Assembly (NCBI GenBank): GCA_029990175.1
Contig: JARKIP010000011.1
Location: 28,494,001-28,558,000 of the forward strand
DNA: 64,000 bases
Source of the DNA: Petunia secreta
Taxonomy: Eukaryota > Streptophyta > Magnoliopsida > Solanales > Solanaceae
Direction of reading: 5' to 3'
A program made the translations under genes and the position numbers. This document shows, in pieces, positions 44,196 to 56,000 of this stretch (position 1 is the stretch's first letter; each line of letters begins with the position of its first letter). The notes beneath the pieces were generated by a model. It made no database searches. It was not told where the DNA came from and was given only the letters and a program-made list of their open reading frames with translations.

Positions 44196-44592
44196 GTTCA
44201 ATTATTTATTTCTCATTCAATAAACTTTACATTAATAAATTTTAAAATATAATTTACATAATTATTTTGTTAATTTGTTTCATTAAAAAATATAATTTAC
44301 CTAATTATCACAAATGATGTTTAAATAAATTGTTAAGTTTTTCAAATTTTAGTTTTATTTGCCTAAAAAAAAAAACAAAACAAAAAAACCGTTAACCGGC
44401 CGGACCGGACCGGTACCGACCGGCCTAACGGTCGCCGGAACCGGTTCCGATCCGGCTCCAATATTTGAAACCGGTATGGACCGGACCGGTAGACCGGAAT
44501 TCCACCGGTTTGAAATTTTTTTGGCCCGGTTCCGGACCTGAACCGGACTCCGGTACCGGTTCCGGACCGGACCGGACCGCTGGCCACCCTTA
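44196..44592. repeat. Right arm of the hAT element, with CCGG-rich subterminal region
   Basis: AT-rich to about 44,385, then dense CCGGACCGG/CCGGTACCGG motifs (44,388-44,582), then GCCACCCTTA. It carries no transposase sequence. With the left arm it fixes the element ends. Confidence 0.85.
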
Positions 44593-44600
44593 ATCACGAT
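44583..44600. other. Right hAT end: terminal inverted repeat plus target duplication
   Basis: The inverse of TAAGGGTGGC closes the element, followed by ATCACGAT (44,593-44,600), identical to 19,860-19,867. Confidence 0.9.
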
Positions 44601-46074
44601 GAAAGTTACAATAAATTTCTTGATTTCTCTTGTTTGGGTTGGCTTTCATATCGTTGTGCTATGTGACCCTTTATCCCAAATTCCTCATGGCCATTACTAT
44701 ATTTCCAACATCAACATTGAAACTATACTCGAAAAATTTTGGGGTTGAACGTTCTCTTGACACCGGGGTAGATTTTATAAAACCTTTGTGACTCGAATTC
44801 CTTCGATAATGTTCCCTATCTAGTCCCTATGTCGTCGAGAGGATTCATATGAGCCAGTTCTTCTTTTCTCACCTCCTTGCTCCAGGAATATACGTCTTGT
44901 GTAGTCTACCATGGCATTATATTTATGATCTTGGACCGTTGTCCTTTCTTCCAAATGAATCTTTAAATTATACATGTTGTGCACATTATCCTGTTGAAGG
45001 TCGGAATTCTTGGAGTTTTTCTTTCAACCTCCGGGTCGCCTCAGATGCCCTTTCGTTTAGATTATTAGCATAGGCTAATGCCGCCCAATTATCTTGAACC
45101 ACAAGCAAAGACATCCTTTCACATTAGAACATGCATATGAATTGCTTAAGTGATTCATCATCCCTCTACTTGACATGAAATATGTCTTCCACCCTCTTCT
45201 CAACCTTCTGATCCAGTATGTGCCTTGACGAAGGGTTTGGCCATTTGAGTAGAAGAACTAATTGAGTTCGAGAATAGAAGTGAGTACATGGTGAGAACTC
45301 ATTTAGTAAGAGTTTCTCTAAACTTATAACTAGCACAAACTTGATCTCATCCTTAGTCAAGTCATTTCTTTTGACACCAATGACGTAAGCAGTAACAGGA
45401 TCCTTGAGATCAGTATTACCATCATATTTGATTAGGTCTGGCATGTTGAAGTTCTTCGGGATCGGCTTTGGAGCTGCACTTAGCTTGTAAGGCTACTAAG
45501 AACATTTTTCAAGATCAATGACTTTAAATATTTTTAGATCCCTTGGAATTCAATCTATATGCTCTTCATATGCCTTTAGCTGTTGTAGGATGGATTCTAA
45601 GGTTGGGCTCGAAGCGAACTTTCTGCTCCATATATCAGAGTTTTCGGGAACTGAAAGTGGAGTCCACGTGACTGGTTTTGAACTTGGAGTTGTATAGTGT
45701 TCTTTATTTCTGCTACATGAGAGTGTCATGAGTGCGGTGCTAACCTCATTGTTCACAACCTGTTTCTAAACCATAAACTCATGCAAAGTCTTTTTCCATT
45801 AATCGTCTATACTCTCAGCTACAACTTTCTCTTTTCCATAGGGAGTAGAACCTTGAGGTTGTGGTGGAGAGCGTGTAAGAATTTCTCATGCCGCTAGATT
45901 TGGAGTGGTTTCAACTACTGCTTCATTTTGTGCTAACAGTTGTTCAGTCTGATCTGCAATACCAAAAATACAATAACATACAAAAAGAGCTTAATCTTTT
46001 GAAGCGTAACAAAGAACAGAAGATAGATCTTGAAACAACAAATCTTGCTTATGCCCCACGGCGGGCGTCAAATT
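44593..46074 (-). pseudogene. Gypsy gag remnant, part right of the hAT insertion
   Basis: On the minus strand, reading from about 46,070: scattered gag fragments, then the open piece 45,444-45,166 (MPDLIKYDGNTDLKDPVTAY, KRNDLTKDEIKFVL, KVEKRVEDIFHVK). This is the retrotransposon gag core of a common plant Gypsy family. Further down come fragments near 44,950-44,880. At the right end, TTTGACGCCCGCCGTGGGGC on the minus strand (about 46,055-46,074) resembles the primer-site region of such elements. Stops are frequent. It continues at 19,859 on the other side of the hAT. Confidence 0.65.
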
Positions 46075-46860
46075 GTATGTGCTAAAATTGGATTTAGTCA
46101 ATAACCATTTATTTTATGTTTATATGGGGTAAAAATTAAGGCATTGTATCAAGTAAACCTTATGTTTTAAGTCGCTAGATCTTAGATATTAAGCTAAACA
46201 CGTGTTTGGTCAATGGTAATGATAGCGTAAATCAACAAAGAGTAACAACAATAACTAAACTATGTAAAATGTAAAGAAAATCTTATTGTAGATCCAAAGT
46301 GCCAAAGCCAAGCTTGATTCCTTCTTTGTTAAGAGCGCCGTTTATAATGAGAAGAATATTCAGTAAGGATTTATGTGTAATTGTTGTTACAAGTTTAGTT
46401 ATAAGGGATATTCATACTACTTTCTAACTCTAGAGGTTCCCTATACATATCTGGTCACGTTCCTATTTTAGGATAATATTTTGTCTTTTTAGGCATTGTG
46501 GGCGTTGGTGTCAGTGTATGATCAAATAATATTCCTCATACTTGCGTATATGGCATAGATGTCGTCTTCATGTGCTCAGGCTAGAAACCCCAATGTTGTC
46601 TTTAACTTGTGTCTGTTGACTAGTCAGTTACGTCCAACGACTCTCTTTTGCCTTACTTGTTTTTCTCTGCCTTTGGTGATGCCTCGTACTTTATGCTGTG
46701 TAATCTTTATGTTGTCTTTCTTCTAATGCCTTGGTTGATCATGCTGCTACGTTGTTGGTTTGAATTTTACCCAATACATTACCCTTATGGAGTAGAACCA
46801 CTGATTGACACTTGGAATGGCCAATTTATTGATGACCAGAAATGATATCGATGACTAGTC
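46075..46860 (-). repeat. Probable 5' LTR or flank of the minus-strand Gypsy remnant
   Basis: After the primer-site-like sequence the plus strand reads TGTATGTGCTAAAATTGG, a plausible outer end of an LTR in inverse orientation. I could not fix the other end. No coding sense is visible. Low confidence. Confidence 0.3.
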
Positions 46861-47455
46861 GGACATTTGCTTAACCTTTGCTTTACACGCCTGGATCTAT
46901 CTTACAGTGTTCACGTTCTATCTCATTTTATGCAACAATCACGCGTTGAGAATTTGGATGCAGCTCTATGAGTAGTGTGTTATCTGAATGGTAGTCCGGA
47001 TCAAGAAATTCTGATGAGCTCTAGTTATGATCTCAATTTATACGGATGGTGTGATCCTGACTGTCAAGATGCCCACTGACTAGATAGTCTCTTACCAGGT
47101 GGTATGTTTCTTTGTGAGAATTGTCCATCTAGTGGACTAAGAAGCAGTAAATAGTATCCAGATCCTCGACAGAAGCTGAATATCGGTCTATGGCTATGAT
47201 TGTGTGTGAGTTAAAATGACTTAAAGGAATTTTATAGAGTCTCAGGATGACTTATCCGTCCTTAATGCAACTTAATTGTGATAGTCAAGCGGCTTTACAC
47301 ATAGCCCAAATTTTGGTGTTTCATGAACAGACCAAACATATTAAAGTTGATTGTCACTTTGTCTGGGATGAAATAGTTGGCTTTAGGGAAAGTACAGATT
47401 GATTATTTCCTTTGCAAGTTGGACATTCAGAATCTTCATACTCCAACTTAAGGGG
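46861..47455 (+). pseudogene. Copia RT/RNase H remnant
   Basis: Conceptual plus-strand translation, with stops and frameshifts, gives ENLDAAL, NGSPDQEILMSS, DLNLYGWCDPDCQDAH near 47,050, AEYRS-like codons near 47,175, and CNLIVIVKRLYT followed by the FHEQTKHIKVDCHFV region near 47,320. This is the end of a Copia RNase H. It is a different, older Copia family from the SIRE-like copies. It ends in ACTCCAACTTAAGGGGAAG, a polypurine-like tract. Confidence 0.7.
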
Positions 47456-47700
47456 AAGTAATTGAGTGTAAGTATCTATCTATAATTATGATATAATTGT
47501 AGGGCATATATGTAATTAGGTAAATAGCTTTAGGTTTTCCTTTATTTATTTTATGTCTTGGCCCTAAGTAGCTTGGCCATGAAGTTAAGGATTAGTGTTT
47601 TACTTGTATAAATACTCATTGCTATCAATGAGAAAATCTGAGAATTTCATCATGCAAACCTGTCTTTTTTGTTTGGTTTTAACATGGTATAAGAGACAGG
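47456..47700 (+). repeat. Copia LTR followed by a primer-site-like motif
   Basis: The LTR-like segment follows the purine tract and contains TATAAATACTCATTGC near 47,609. Just after it, ATGGTATAAGAGACAGG resembles the Copia initiator-tRNA primer site TGGTATCAGAGC. LTR followed by primer site suggests a tandem LTR arrangement or a second element start. Ends are uncertain. Confidence 0.45.
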
Positions 47701-47787
47701 TTTACCCCAATTCATTGTTTATCTGATATTGGGCCCTATCTTAATTTATCCATGCACTAGATGTCTAGTCTTGGGCGTGAGGGGAGG

Positions 47788-47909
47788 TGTTAGAGTCCCA
47801 CATCGGTGGCGTGTGGGTTACTTGGTCTTTTTAATTCGCTTGGATATTCCTTCACCTTTTGAGCTAGCTTTTAGGGTTGACTTAGGGCCAAAGTCTATTA
47901 TCTTTAACA
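47788..47909 (+). repeat. Short (122-bp) solo LTR, TRIM-like
   Basis: It begins TGTTAGAGTCCCACATCGG and ends TTTAACA. The preceding GGGCGTGAGGGGAGG is a polypurine-like tract. The TGTTAGAGTCCCACAT start is common in plant short LTRs. No internal domain remains on the right side. Confidence 0.6.
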
Positions 47910-48652
47910 TATTTCAGTAATTCATTCAAGTGAACTAAACTCACTTGGTGATGATTAAGCATAAAAGCAAAACTCGAAAACTTAAGAGATTTTTACACTA
48001 CTAGTTACTTTATGAATTTTTATTACCAATTATACCGATATTTTTGAATAATTATGGAATCTAATGATATTTTTAAATATTATTACAAAATATATAAATT
48101 TAAATATTTCCCCCTCTCTATACTACCTAATCCTAATCTCTTTCTCTATCTTTTTCTCCCTCTCCTCCACCCACCTAATCCTAATCTCTTTCTCTATCTT
48201 TTTCTCCCTCTCCTCCACCCACCCATCAATCGCTCCCCCTCCCCTTTCTAATGTTGTGGCGGTTGTCGGCATTGTCGTTGTTGATGTCGTTGTGCTTCTT
48301 CTGCTCTTGCTATCACTATGCACCACTACTGCGGCCACTGCTGTTGTTATGCTCGTCGATAAATATTTTTGGTCAAACAGATCTGGTGGCTTCCCACTCA
48401 CATCTAGTGTCAATCGTTATCGCCGCTTCATATTCTTTTGCTTCTACATCTTTTTTTCTGTTATATGGTGGTTATGGTATTTTTTGGTGGTGGTTAGAAT
48501 GTGGAAGTGAATGTATCTGTAGTTTATGCAAGTGTACGTATGTGTCTTTGTATACACATCAATTAAAAGGTATATGTCTGTGTATTTATGTGTATTTTCA
48601 TGAATATAAAAATTGTACGCAATGTGTATGTCAATGGATATATTGGTATATC
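47910..48652. other. Low-complexity intergenic stretch
   Basis: No supported gene. It has a pyrimidine-rich block, including a perfect 48-bp direct duplication (48,127-48,222), then TTG/GTC-rich and TGTATGT-rich sequence. ORFs reading through it are low-complexity. Confidence 0.6.
48127..48222. repeat. Direct duplication of a 48-bp pyrimidine-rich unit
   Basis: Two copies of a unit beginning TAATCCTAATCTCTTTCTCT, back to back. Confidence 0.85.
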
Positions 48653-48843
48653 CAATAGCGGACCTAAAATTTTTGTTGAGGGGTATCAAAATATAAACAA
48701 ATTAATTATACAAAAAAAATAATGGGACTCAACATATAATATATATACATAAATAAAAAAAATTTAACCTATCTATGCAGTGTAATTTTCCATTGAAGGG
48801 GTATCAATTGACACCCCCTTCAATAGCCTTAGGTCCGCCATTG
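48653..48843. mobile_element. hAT-type MITE, 191 bp
   Basis: Terminal inverted repeats CAATAGCGGACCTAA and TTAGGTCCGCCATTG (14 of 15 paired). Flanks GGTATATC at 48,645-48,652 and 48,844-48,851 form a perfect 8-bp target duplication. No coding capacity. The 8-bp duplication and CA(A/G)TGGCGGA-like ends fit the hAT superfamily. Confidence 0.85.
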
Positions 48844-48851
48844 GGTATATC

Positions 48852-49814
48852 CTTGTATGTGTATGTCAAATATAGGTGTAGCACATAATAGTTAGCTTAT
48901 ATATTCTTATATCTTTGTCTATGTCTAGGATATGTATAGCACATATACATCTAGTTTATATTTGTGAATGTCTTTTGTATGTCCGACCTAGTGTATGTCA
49001 GTATTTTTATGTATGTTTGCATATTCTCCCAGATCAAAAATGTTTTTCTCAAGCATGAAAATGTATAGTTTGTATGTGTTTATATTTGTGTAATGTATCA
49101 GATTCCAACTTTCCGATTAAGAAACTAAAGGAAAAATTCAGCAACGCTGATCGATGGCTGGCGGTGGACAACAGCGCGCGGCATAAGGCTAGGGTTTGTA
49201 CGGAGAAGATAAGAAGAAGGAGGAAAAAAACTCATTTTGTATGATTTGTTGGAGTTTGTATATTGTGAGTAAAAAAAAAACTCATAGATATATATGTTTT
49301 GTAAAGTGATATAACATCGATATTTTGGGTAATTTGAAATTTAGGCTTGTACACTTATCTAATCAATCAAAAACTTAATTACAAGTTTGACGGAAAGTCA
49401 AAAGTTCAAACGATTCACAAATTTTGTCGAATCGGCAGCAGTCGGCAACACTGGTTTAAAACGGTTCCAATGTATTGTGGATTTGCCAAAATTTATGAAT
49501 ATATAATTAAACCTTTAATGATTCGTTAAAACTTCTGATTGTCCGTTAAAATTTAAAAAGGATTATTGCAAAAAATTCTTAGGCGAATTATACAAAATAC
49601 TAGTTAAAAGAGTCATCTGTTAAATTATTTTATTTTTGGGCGAATTATATGAGACGCTCATTTGTATGAATCATCTCACTTGGACATGTCCAAATTCAAT
49701 TCAATCTATCTTTAATGACATTGTACTCTAGTTTTATGTGGTTAGAAGGGCCAAACAGGGACTTGGGCTTAAACCCAACCAACCTATTTTTTTCACCCTA
49801 AAACGAAAAATGGT
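48852..49814. other. Intergenic region upstream of the TCX gene
   Basis: A/T-rich, with TGTATGT-type repeats up to about 49,100 and no recognisable coding region. The last 150 bp (from about 49,740) probably belong to the promoter of the downstream gene. Confidence 0.6.
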
Positions 49815-49823
49815 TTTCCCGCC
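49815..49823 (+). promoter_or_regulatory. E2F binding site candidate
   Basis: TTTCCCGCC, a full match to the E2F consensus TTTSSCGC, 192 bp upstream of the ATG of the TCX gene. E2F sites mark many plant S-phase genes. Functional use is inferred. Confidence 0.5.
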
Positions 49824-50014
49824 CAAGCCACCACTTAATACTAGCACTCCACATTTTCCGTAAAAAAATAAATAATGAACATAGTTTTATCATCAAATTC
49901 ATAACATACACATGTTGAAAGGAGTCACTTAGTTCTTAGGAGAAATGCAGAAAAATTATTATTACTACTTGTGCTTCTCTTACTTGAGAAGAATTAATAG
50001 TGTTGTTTCTCAAA

Positions 50015-53000
50015 ATGGACTCCCCTCAACCTAAGACCAACAACCCCACTACCCTACCTTCTCAACCTGCCCAAGTAACATTTCCAATTGGATTTAATTA
50101 ATTGGTTGATTTTTGGATCTTAATTTGTTTATTCTAACATGCTGCAATTTAGTTTCACTTGGGTTCAGTTAATTTGTATTTTTTCTTAAATTTGTCTAAT
50201 GGACCTGCATAAAAGCGAGATGATTTGTTCAGTGCACATTTAAATAGTATGCGAGTCTTTTGCACTTTTACAGTAAATTAAGGAACCTATATCACTAGAG
50301 TTGACATTTATCTCAATTGTTATGAAACTAAATTTGTTTAGCCACTATTAATCGTTGATGTAGCGATAGAAATTCGGATAATGTGGTAGAGTTCGGGTTG
50401 ATTATTTGAGTTCCACGTCTTGTTGGAAGAATGGTAGATTGTGTATGCTAGAGTTTATGATCCAACAATTAGATTTGATTGATCAAAGGCCGTGTTTGGT
50501 TTTCATGATGTTGTTAGGCTAGCTTGCACTGACCTCGACTATTCTAACTAGTACCTGCTATCTCCCACAAGCATAGAGGTTAGGTAACTCTGGCCACCAA
50601 AGCTTAAGCAGATGAGAAGGAACCACCTAGTGTTTTCATTAAGTTGGGTTGTGTGTGATGTGATATCAGTTGGTTGAATTTTGGGTTGATATATGTTTTA
50701 CCAATTTTGTTGAATTTTGAGGTCTTATGTCTTGATTGTCGATTTAATGATGGGAATTTGGATTTGATATGGTCCTCCGGAGTTTGATTATTGTGTGCCT
50801 TTGATGGTGATACTATGTGATTGTAGAAGGATTTGATTTAGACTTAGTTTGTCGATGGTAAAAATTGAGGAAGGATTAGGCGTGCATCTGATGTTTGCAT
50901 GCGCTTCTGCTTTAAGAAACGTAGCTGGAAATTCTAGTTTGATGTTTCATTTGCTCCATGTTTTCTCATTGGAAATGAAATATTTGTGTTTTTATCTTCT
51001 TGGATATTCATGTTTTTCCTATTTATGGTTCAGGCAATGGTTTGATGTTATTTCCTTACTTTTTGTACTGCCACAAGGCCCACATTGTTTTGAGTTTCTT
51101 GTGCAATTCCTTTGAGGCTCTTCGTTGAACGTTGTCAACTTGAAACAGTTTCTTGATTAATGGTTCATGCTGGCTGCTCTAAGGTTTATGAGGTTTTTCC
51201 TCCTTCAATGTGTTTCTCTTATTTTTGTTTATTTTGGTCTCAGGACTCACCTGTCTTCACCTATATTAGCAACCTCTCTCCCATACAACCTGTCAAGGGT
51301 GCTACTGTTGTGCAAGGTTTCCCAGGGTTGAATTCTCCTCCTCTCGTGTTTACCTCACCTCGATTTAATGTTCACAGTCGATCGAGCTTTTTGAAAAGGT
51401 GTTATAAAATTGTCTTAAATAGTCTTTTTATTTATATTGGTGAGAGTATGCTATTCATTCCGCTCAAGCAAAAACTAACTAGTTCAGAACCTTAAACATA
51501 TCAGGAGCCACTTTCCTCAACTATCCAGTGAAGCATTTTCTGGGAAGAATGATGATTATAACGATACTACCACAGATTCAGATGGCACTGGATTATCTGT
51601 TTCTCAATTGAGAAGTGAACAAAGTCCTTCTGTTCAGAAAGTATCTGATAATAACATCTCTGTGCATAAGCAAAGTGGAAGTCTCGTAAGATGTGCGGAT
51701 GAATTCTTAGTTGATGTTTCAAATTCGGAGTCTGGTAATCCTTCAAATTTAACTAATCCCAGCCCAAAAGAAGCTGATAATATTCCTCAATCACCAAATA
51801 CTGCAGCCGAATCAAAGGAATCTGTTGCTAACCTAGGAAATAAAGATGATGCAAGAAAGGACAAGATTCAAAATGATGCAGCCTTTGCTGTTGTAGAGAA
51901 AGCTGAAGAGGACAATAAGGGAAAGTGCTCTTCTGATCAGAAATTTATTGGGTTTAACAGTTCCAATATTGATTCTGATTTTTCATCTCCTGATTTATGC
52001 GCAAAGATTGAGCCCAACTTGCCTGCTGATAGTTCATTGCATCATCATTATGGTGACCACTGCATGGCTCAGGTATTTCTTTCTATTTGATTTGGGTAGG
52101 ACCTTGTGTTATGAGCTATCTATGTCAATTAAATGAATTTTGAATTGCAGCTTTCAAGAGCTGACCACCCTATGTTGGATGAGACTTCTATACAGACTAA
52201 ACCATTGGAGACTGCGCATGATTGCAGAGACAATATTGATAAGATTAACACAGCGTCAAGTGCAGATGAAAGCAATGTGCAACACGATTCTCAAACCAAG
52301 GTGTGAGATGTTTATGTTGTGATGCTATAGCCCAAATCTGAACCAACATTGATAATTATGCAAATTTCGTGATATATCGGATAAACATAATATACTTCCT
52401 CTTGCAACTCACAATATTTATATTCCTCTGCCAACATGCTTGCGTAACATTTTTAATGGTCATTGGCCCATAACTTTTCCTTTAACATATGCTCAGGTTA
52501 GTTGAGTTGTACAATTCTGATTATTAAACTACAAGTCATTTCAACTTCAATAAGCTTATTGTCAGGGTTCAGAAGATGAAACAAGACCTACCCTTGATAC
52601 TAATGCATTGTCGTTTAAAATCATAGAACGTCCACGGACTTTTGAACGGTGCGCCATTGACCCTCGGGGAATCTTGGTTATCAAAAAAAGTTTAATATCT
52701 TAGAAGAACTCAATGTTGGCCTGGAGAAAACATATAATAGAAATACCAAAAAAGGTCCTTTAGTGGGTGTCGGGGAAAAAGGTGTCATACAGTAAGATAC
52801 GAGATAAAAAGTAGTTTCTCATAACCGTGGGTTTGCACTTGGGTTGTTAATTACTGATGGTATTGTGCTAACTGAGGTAATCAATGAGGATGTCAACCAA
52901 AACTTGAACTATGAAGAAGCACTCTAGAGAGGGTTTTAGGATAAGTAGAAGTAAGACTGAATACAAGTTAAGTCAACATAAGTAGAGTGTAATTGAGGTG

Positions 53001-56000
53001 AGAATAGATGGGATTGCAGTATCTAAATGTAAACAGTTTTAACTATTTAGGCTCTTGTTCTAGGAAATTGGAATGATGGATAAAGATGTCACCTATAATC
53101 AAAATCAAATGATTGAAATGGAGAAGGGCTACCGGGGTGTTAGTGGTAGAACTATACCTATCAAAATGAAAGATACGTTCTATAACACAGTTATAAGACC
53201 AATAATGTTTTATGGAAGTACATAACAGGCGCTAAAATCCGAGGCATCCAATAGATGACTGTTGCGCGGATGCAGATGCTAAGGTAGATGTGTGGTCATT
53301 CAAGATTAATAATGCCAATATCCACAAGAAGGTTTTAGTAGCACACATCGAGGATACAGTGTGAGGTCGTTTAAAATGGTTTGGTCATGTCTTGCATCGA
53401 CCTCCAGATACATTTGTTAGTAGATGTGAAACCATTGTGAGTGAATATGTTAAAAGGGACGAGGTATACCTAAAATTAATGTGAAAGGAAGCTGCCTGAA
53501 AGGACCTATAAAATCTCTTGGATTCATGCAGACTTAGAGCCTGCTTTTCAAGCTTTAAAAATTGCTTAGTTGAAGTGTTTTTTTCCAAAAGTGCTTTTCG
53601 ATAAAGTACAAATGAGTTGTACGATCTTGTGTTTGCCCAAATCATTTGAGAAACACTCTTGTTAGTAATAGAAAACAGTTTGTGTTTGGTTAATCATTTC
53701 AAAAAGTGCTTCTAAGTGTATATATACAAATTTACTTAACTGTTAATATGTTTTGAAAAGAAAAACTGATTTCTAGTATTTTTAATGTGAGGGTCTAATT
53801 AAAAGTTTAAATGATTTGCATAAATAAAGAGTTAAGAAGACGAAGGGGAAAAATTAGGTGAAAAAGGAAAAGAACAACGTTCTGATTGTTTATTTCTCTT
53901 TGATTAATTAAGATAGTTTTTGTGAATAAAAACAGTGATAAGGGTATACTTGTCTTGAAAAAAATAATTTGTTGCTTTTGCTGCTACTCAAGATGATTCT
54001 TTCTTTTGGCCAAACACCTAAAGTTTCAAAGTATTTATTAAAAGGAAAAAGTGTGCTTGGCTTTCCAAAAGCTTGGCCAAATAGGCTATTTGCTATAGAT
54101 AGGGCACAATGGAAGGAAAAGGTCTATATACGCGATACCTGTAGCTGAGCATATGTTTTGTTCATGTTATCAGTTTTTACTTCAGGTCTTATGCTTCTAG
54201 AAGTCGTTTAGCCTTCTGGAAGTCGTTTAGCCATTTAGAGACTTATACATTTAGAAAGAATAGAGAGATTTTTTATTTTATTTTATATTGTACATTTTTG
54301 AATTGAGATGAGTAGAGCTTACCTTATCAAAAGAATATTGAAATGAGATGAGTTTGAATAGAGTAACATGATCAGTGAGGGACTCATATAGTTGTCCCCA
54401 ACTTGTTGGGGGTGGAGGCATAATAGTAGTTGTTGACTTGTTGTATGATCGAGAAATCGAGAGTATAAGCACACCCCTTTATCCTGCTCCCACTTATATC
54501 CTATGCTTCAGTTAGCAGCAAAGTTCAAATTTGTGAGCTACCCACTGGAAGCTCATTATCTCTACTTTGTATCCACTTCCATTTCAATCAAATAAAGCTT
54601 CAGCTCTTAATGCTGCCGTCCTCTAACTTGATGCATGGTCTAGATTTTTCCCTCCATTTTCTCCTTTTTCATATGCCATCCAGTTGGTTTATAATCCCAC
54701 CCATATGACAGAATATTTGATCGTTGATTTCTAAACGCGTGCATCCTCATTTCATTGTCATTCGAGGCCGTGCAAGTTGTTGCTCTAAAAGCTGCTGATG
54801 TCCATGTTTAATCTCTTGAGCCACTGTCTAAGGGACTGTATGTAAAATGCAAGCACTGAAAATCACAGTTGCTATAAAAAAGTCGCATAAAGAACTTAAA
54901 ATATTTGATGAAACTAATGCATTTGATCATGATATACGAACTTCATATAGTTCTGGCCTTAATGGTTAGAAAAAATGCAGGCTGGTCAACATCAAAGCGG
55001 AATACGGAGGCGTTGTCTCCAATTTGAAGATGCTCAACAGAAGATAGCACCAACTAGCTCATGTTCGCAGAATGCTTCAGGTACTGTGGGCTTTCCAGGA
55101 CCACCAGTCAGTCCTGCTTTCTCAGAGGTCGTAGAATCAGTTTCATCAAATAGATCATCGACTGCAAGCAATAGCCTATTGACCCAACTGGAATCTTCTT
55201 CTGACAATTCTGGAAGCTTTGCTGTGAAAGTCCCCAAGCCATCTGGCATCGGCTTGCACTTAAATAGTATACTTAATGCTATGCATGCTGGTTCTGGTGC
55301 AACTGTAAGTGTGAAATCAGCAGAGCGGGGTAACTTGAGTATACGTGGGAAGAAGTTGGCGTCCATGATGAGTTGTCACCCTTCTGAGAATATAAAGAAG
55401 TGCTTGATATCTAATGTGGTCGGGGGCAATATGACAAGTGATGACGGAAAACTTGAAAGTGATGCGTCAAATGCAGACAATTTTGCTGCTTCTTTGTCTC
55501 TAAGTAATGCAAAACATTTAAGTGACACTGCGCTCTTGAGGCCAACAGAGCATACTTCAAGTCACAAAAGGAAGTCCAATTCCGGATATATTGACAGCTC
55601 TATGAATTACAATCAGTCGAGCCCCAAAAAGAAAAGGCAAGCCTGCTTGTTATCTCTCCAAATAGATAGCTTAATACGTCTGCATGCCTTTACAGAATTG
55701 CATGTTTGTGTAATTTAGGAAGAAACCCCCAGATGCCAACGATGTTGATGGCTGCAAACGCTGCAATTGTAAGAAGACTAAATGCTTGAAACTGTAAGTT
55801 TGAAATATTTGCATTGCTGATCTTTAACATCCATTACATGTCTACTGAATTTTCTTTATATTCAGTTATTGTGATTGCTTTGCCGCTGGAATATATTGCG
55901 CGGGCTCTTGCACTTGCCAAGGTTGCCTCAACAGACCTGAATATGAAGACACTGTTCTTGATGTGCGACAGCAAATCCAGTCTCGGAATCCACTGGCATT

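Larger units (their letters stand above)
19868..44592. mobile_element. Non-autonomous hAT DNA transposon, split by a nested Ogre/Tat element
   Basis: The ends are inverted: TAAGGGTGGC on the left, GCCACCCTTA on the right. The flanks carry a perfect 8-bp target duplication ATCACGAT (19,860-19,867 and 44,593-44,600). Both ends have subterminal arrays of CCGGACCGG/CCGGTCCGG repeats, typical of plant hAT elements. Without the 21.8-kb retroelement and its duplicated target site, the hAT is about 2.9 kb. It encodes two BED-type zinc-finger ORFs but no RNase-H-like transposase core and no hATC dimerisation domain. It must therefore have relied on transposase from elsewhere. It inserted in the gag zinc-knuckle region of an older Gypsy element. 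Confidence 0.9.

Noticed and set aside
48064..48658. ORFs of 135-148 codons
   Set aside because: Pyrimidine-rich and TTG/GTC-rich low complexity with a 48-bp duplication; no domain.
50849..51115. 88-codon ORF in TCX intron 1
   Set aside because: No domain, lies between clear splice sites of exons 1 and 2, and is T-rich as introns are.
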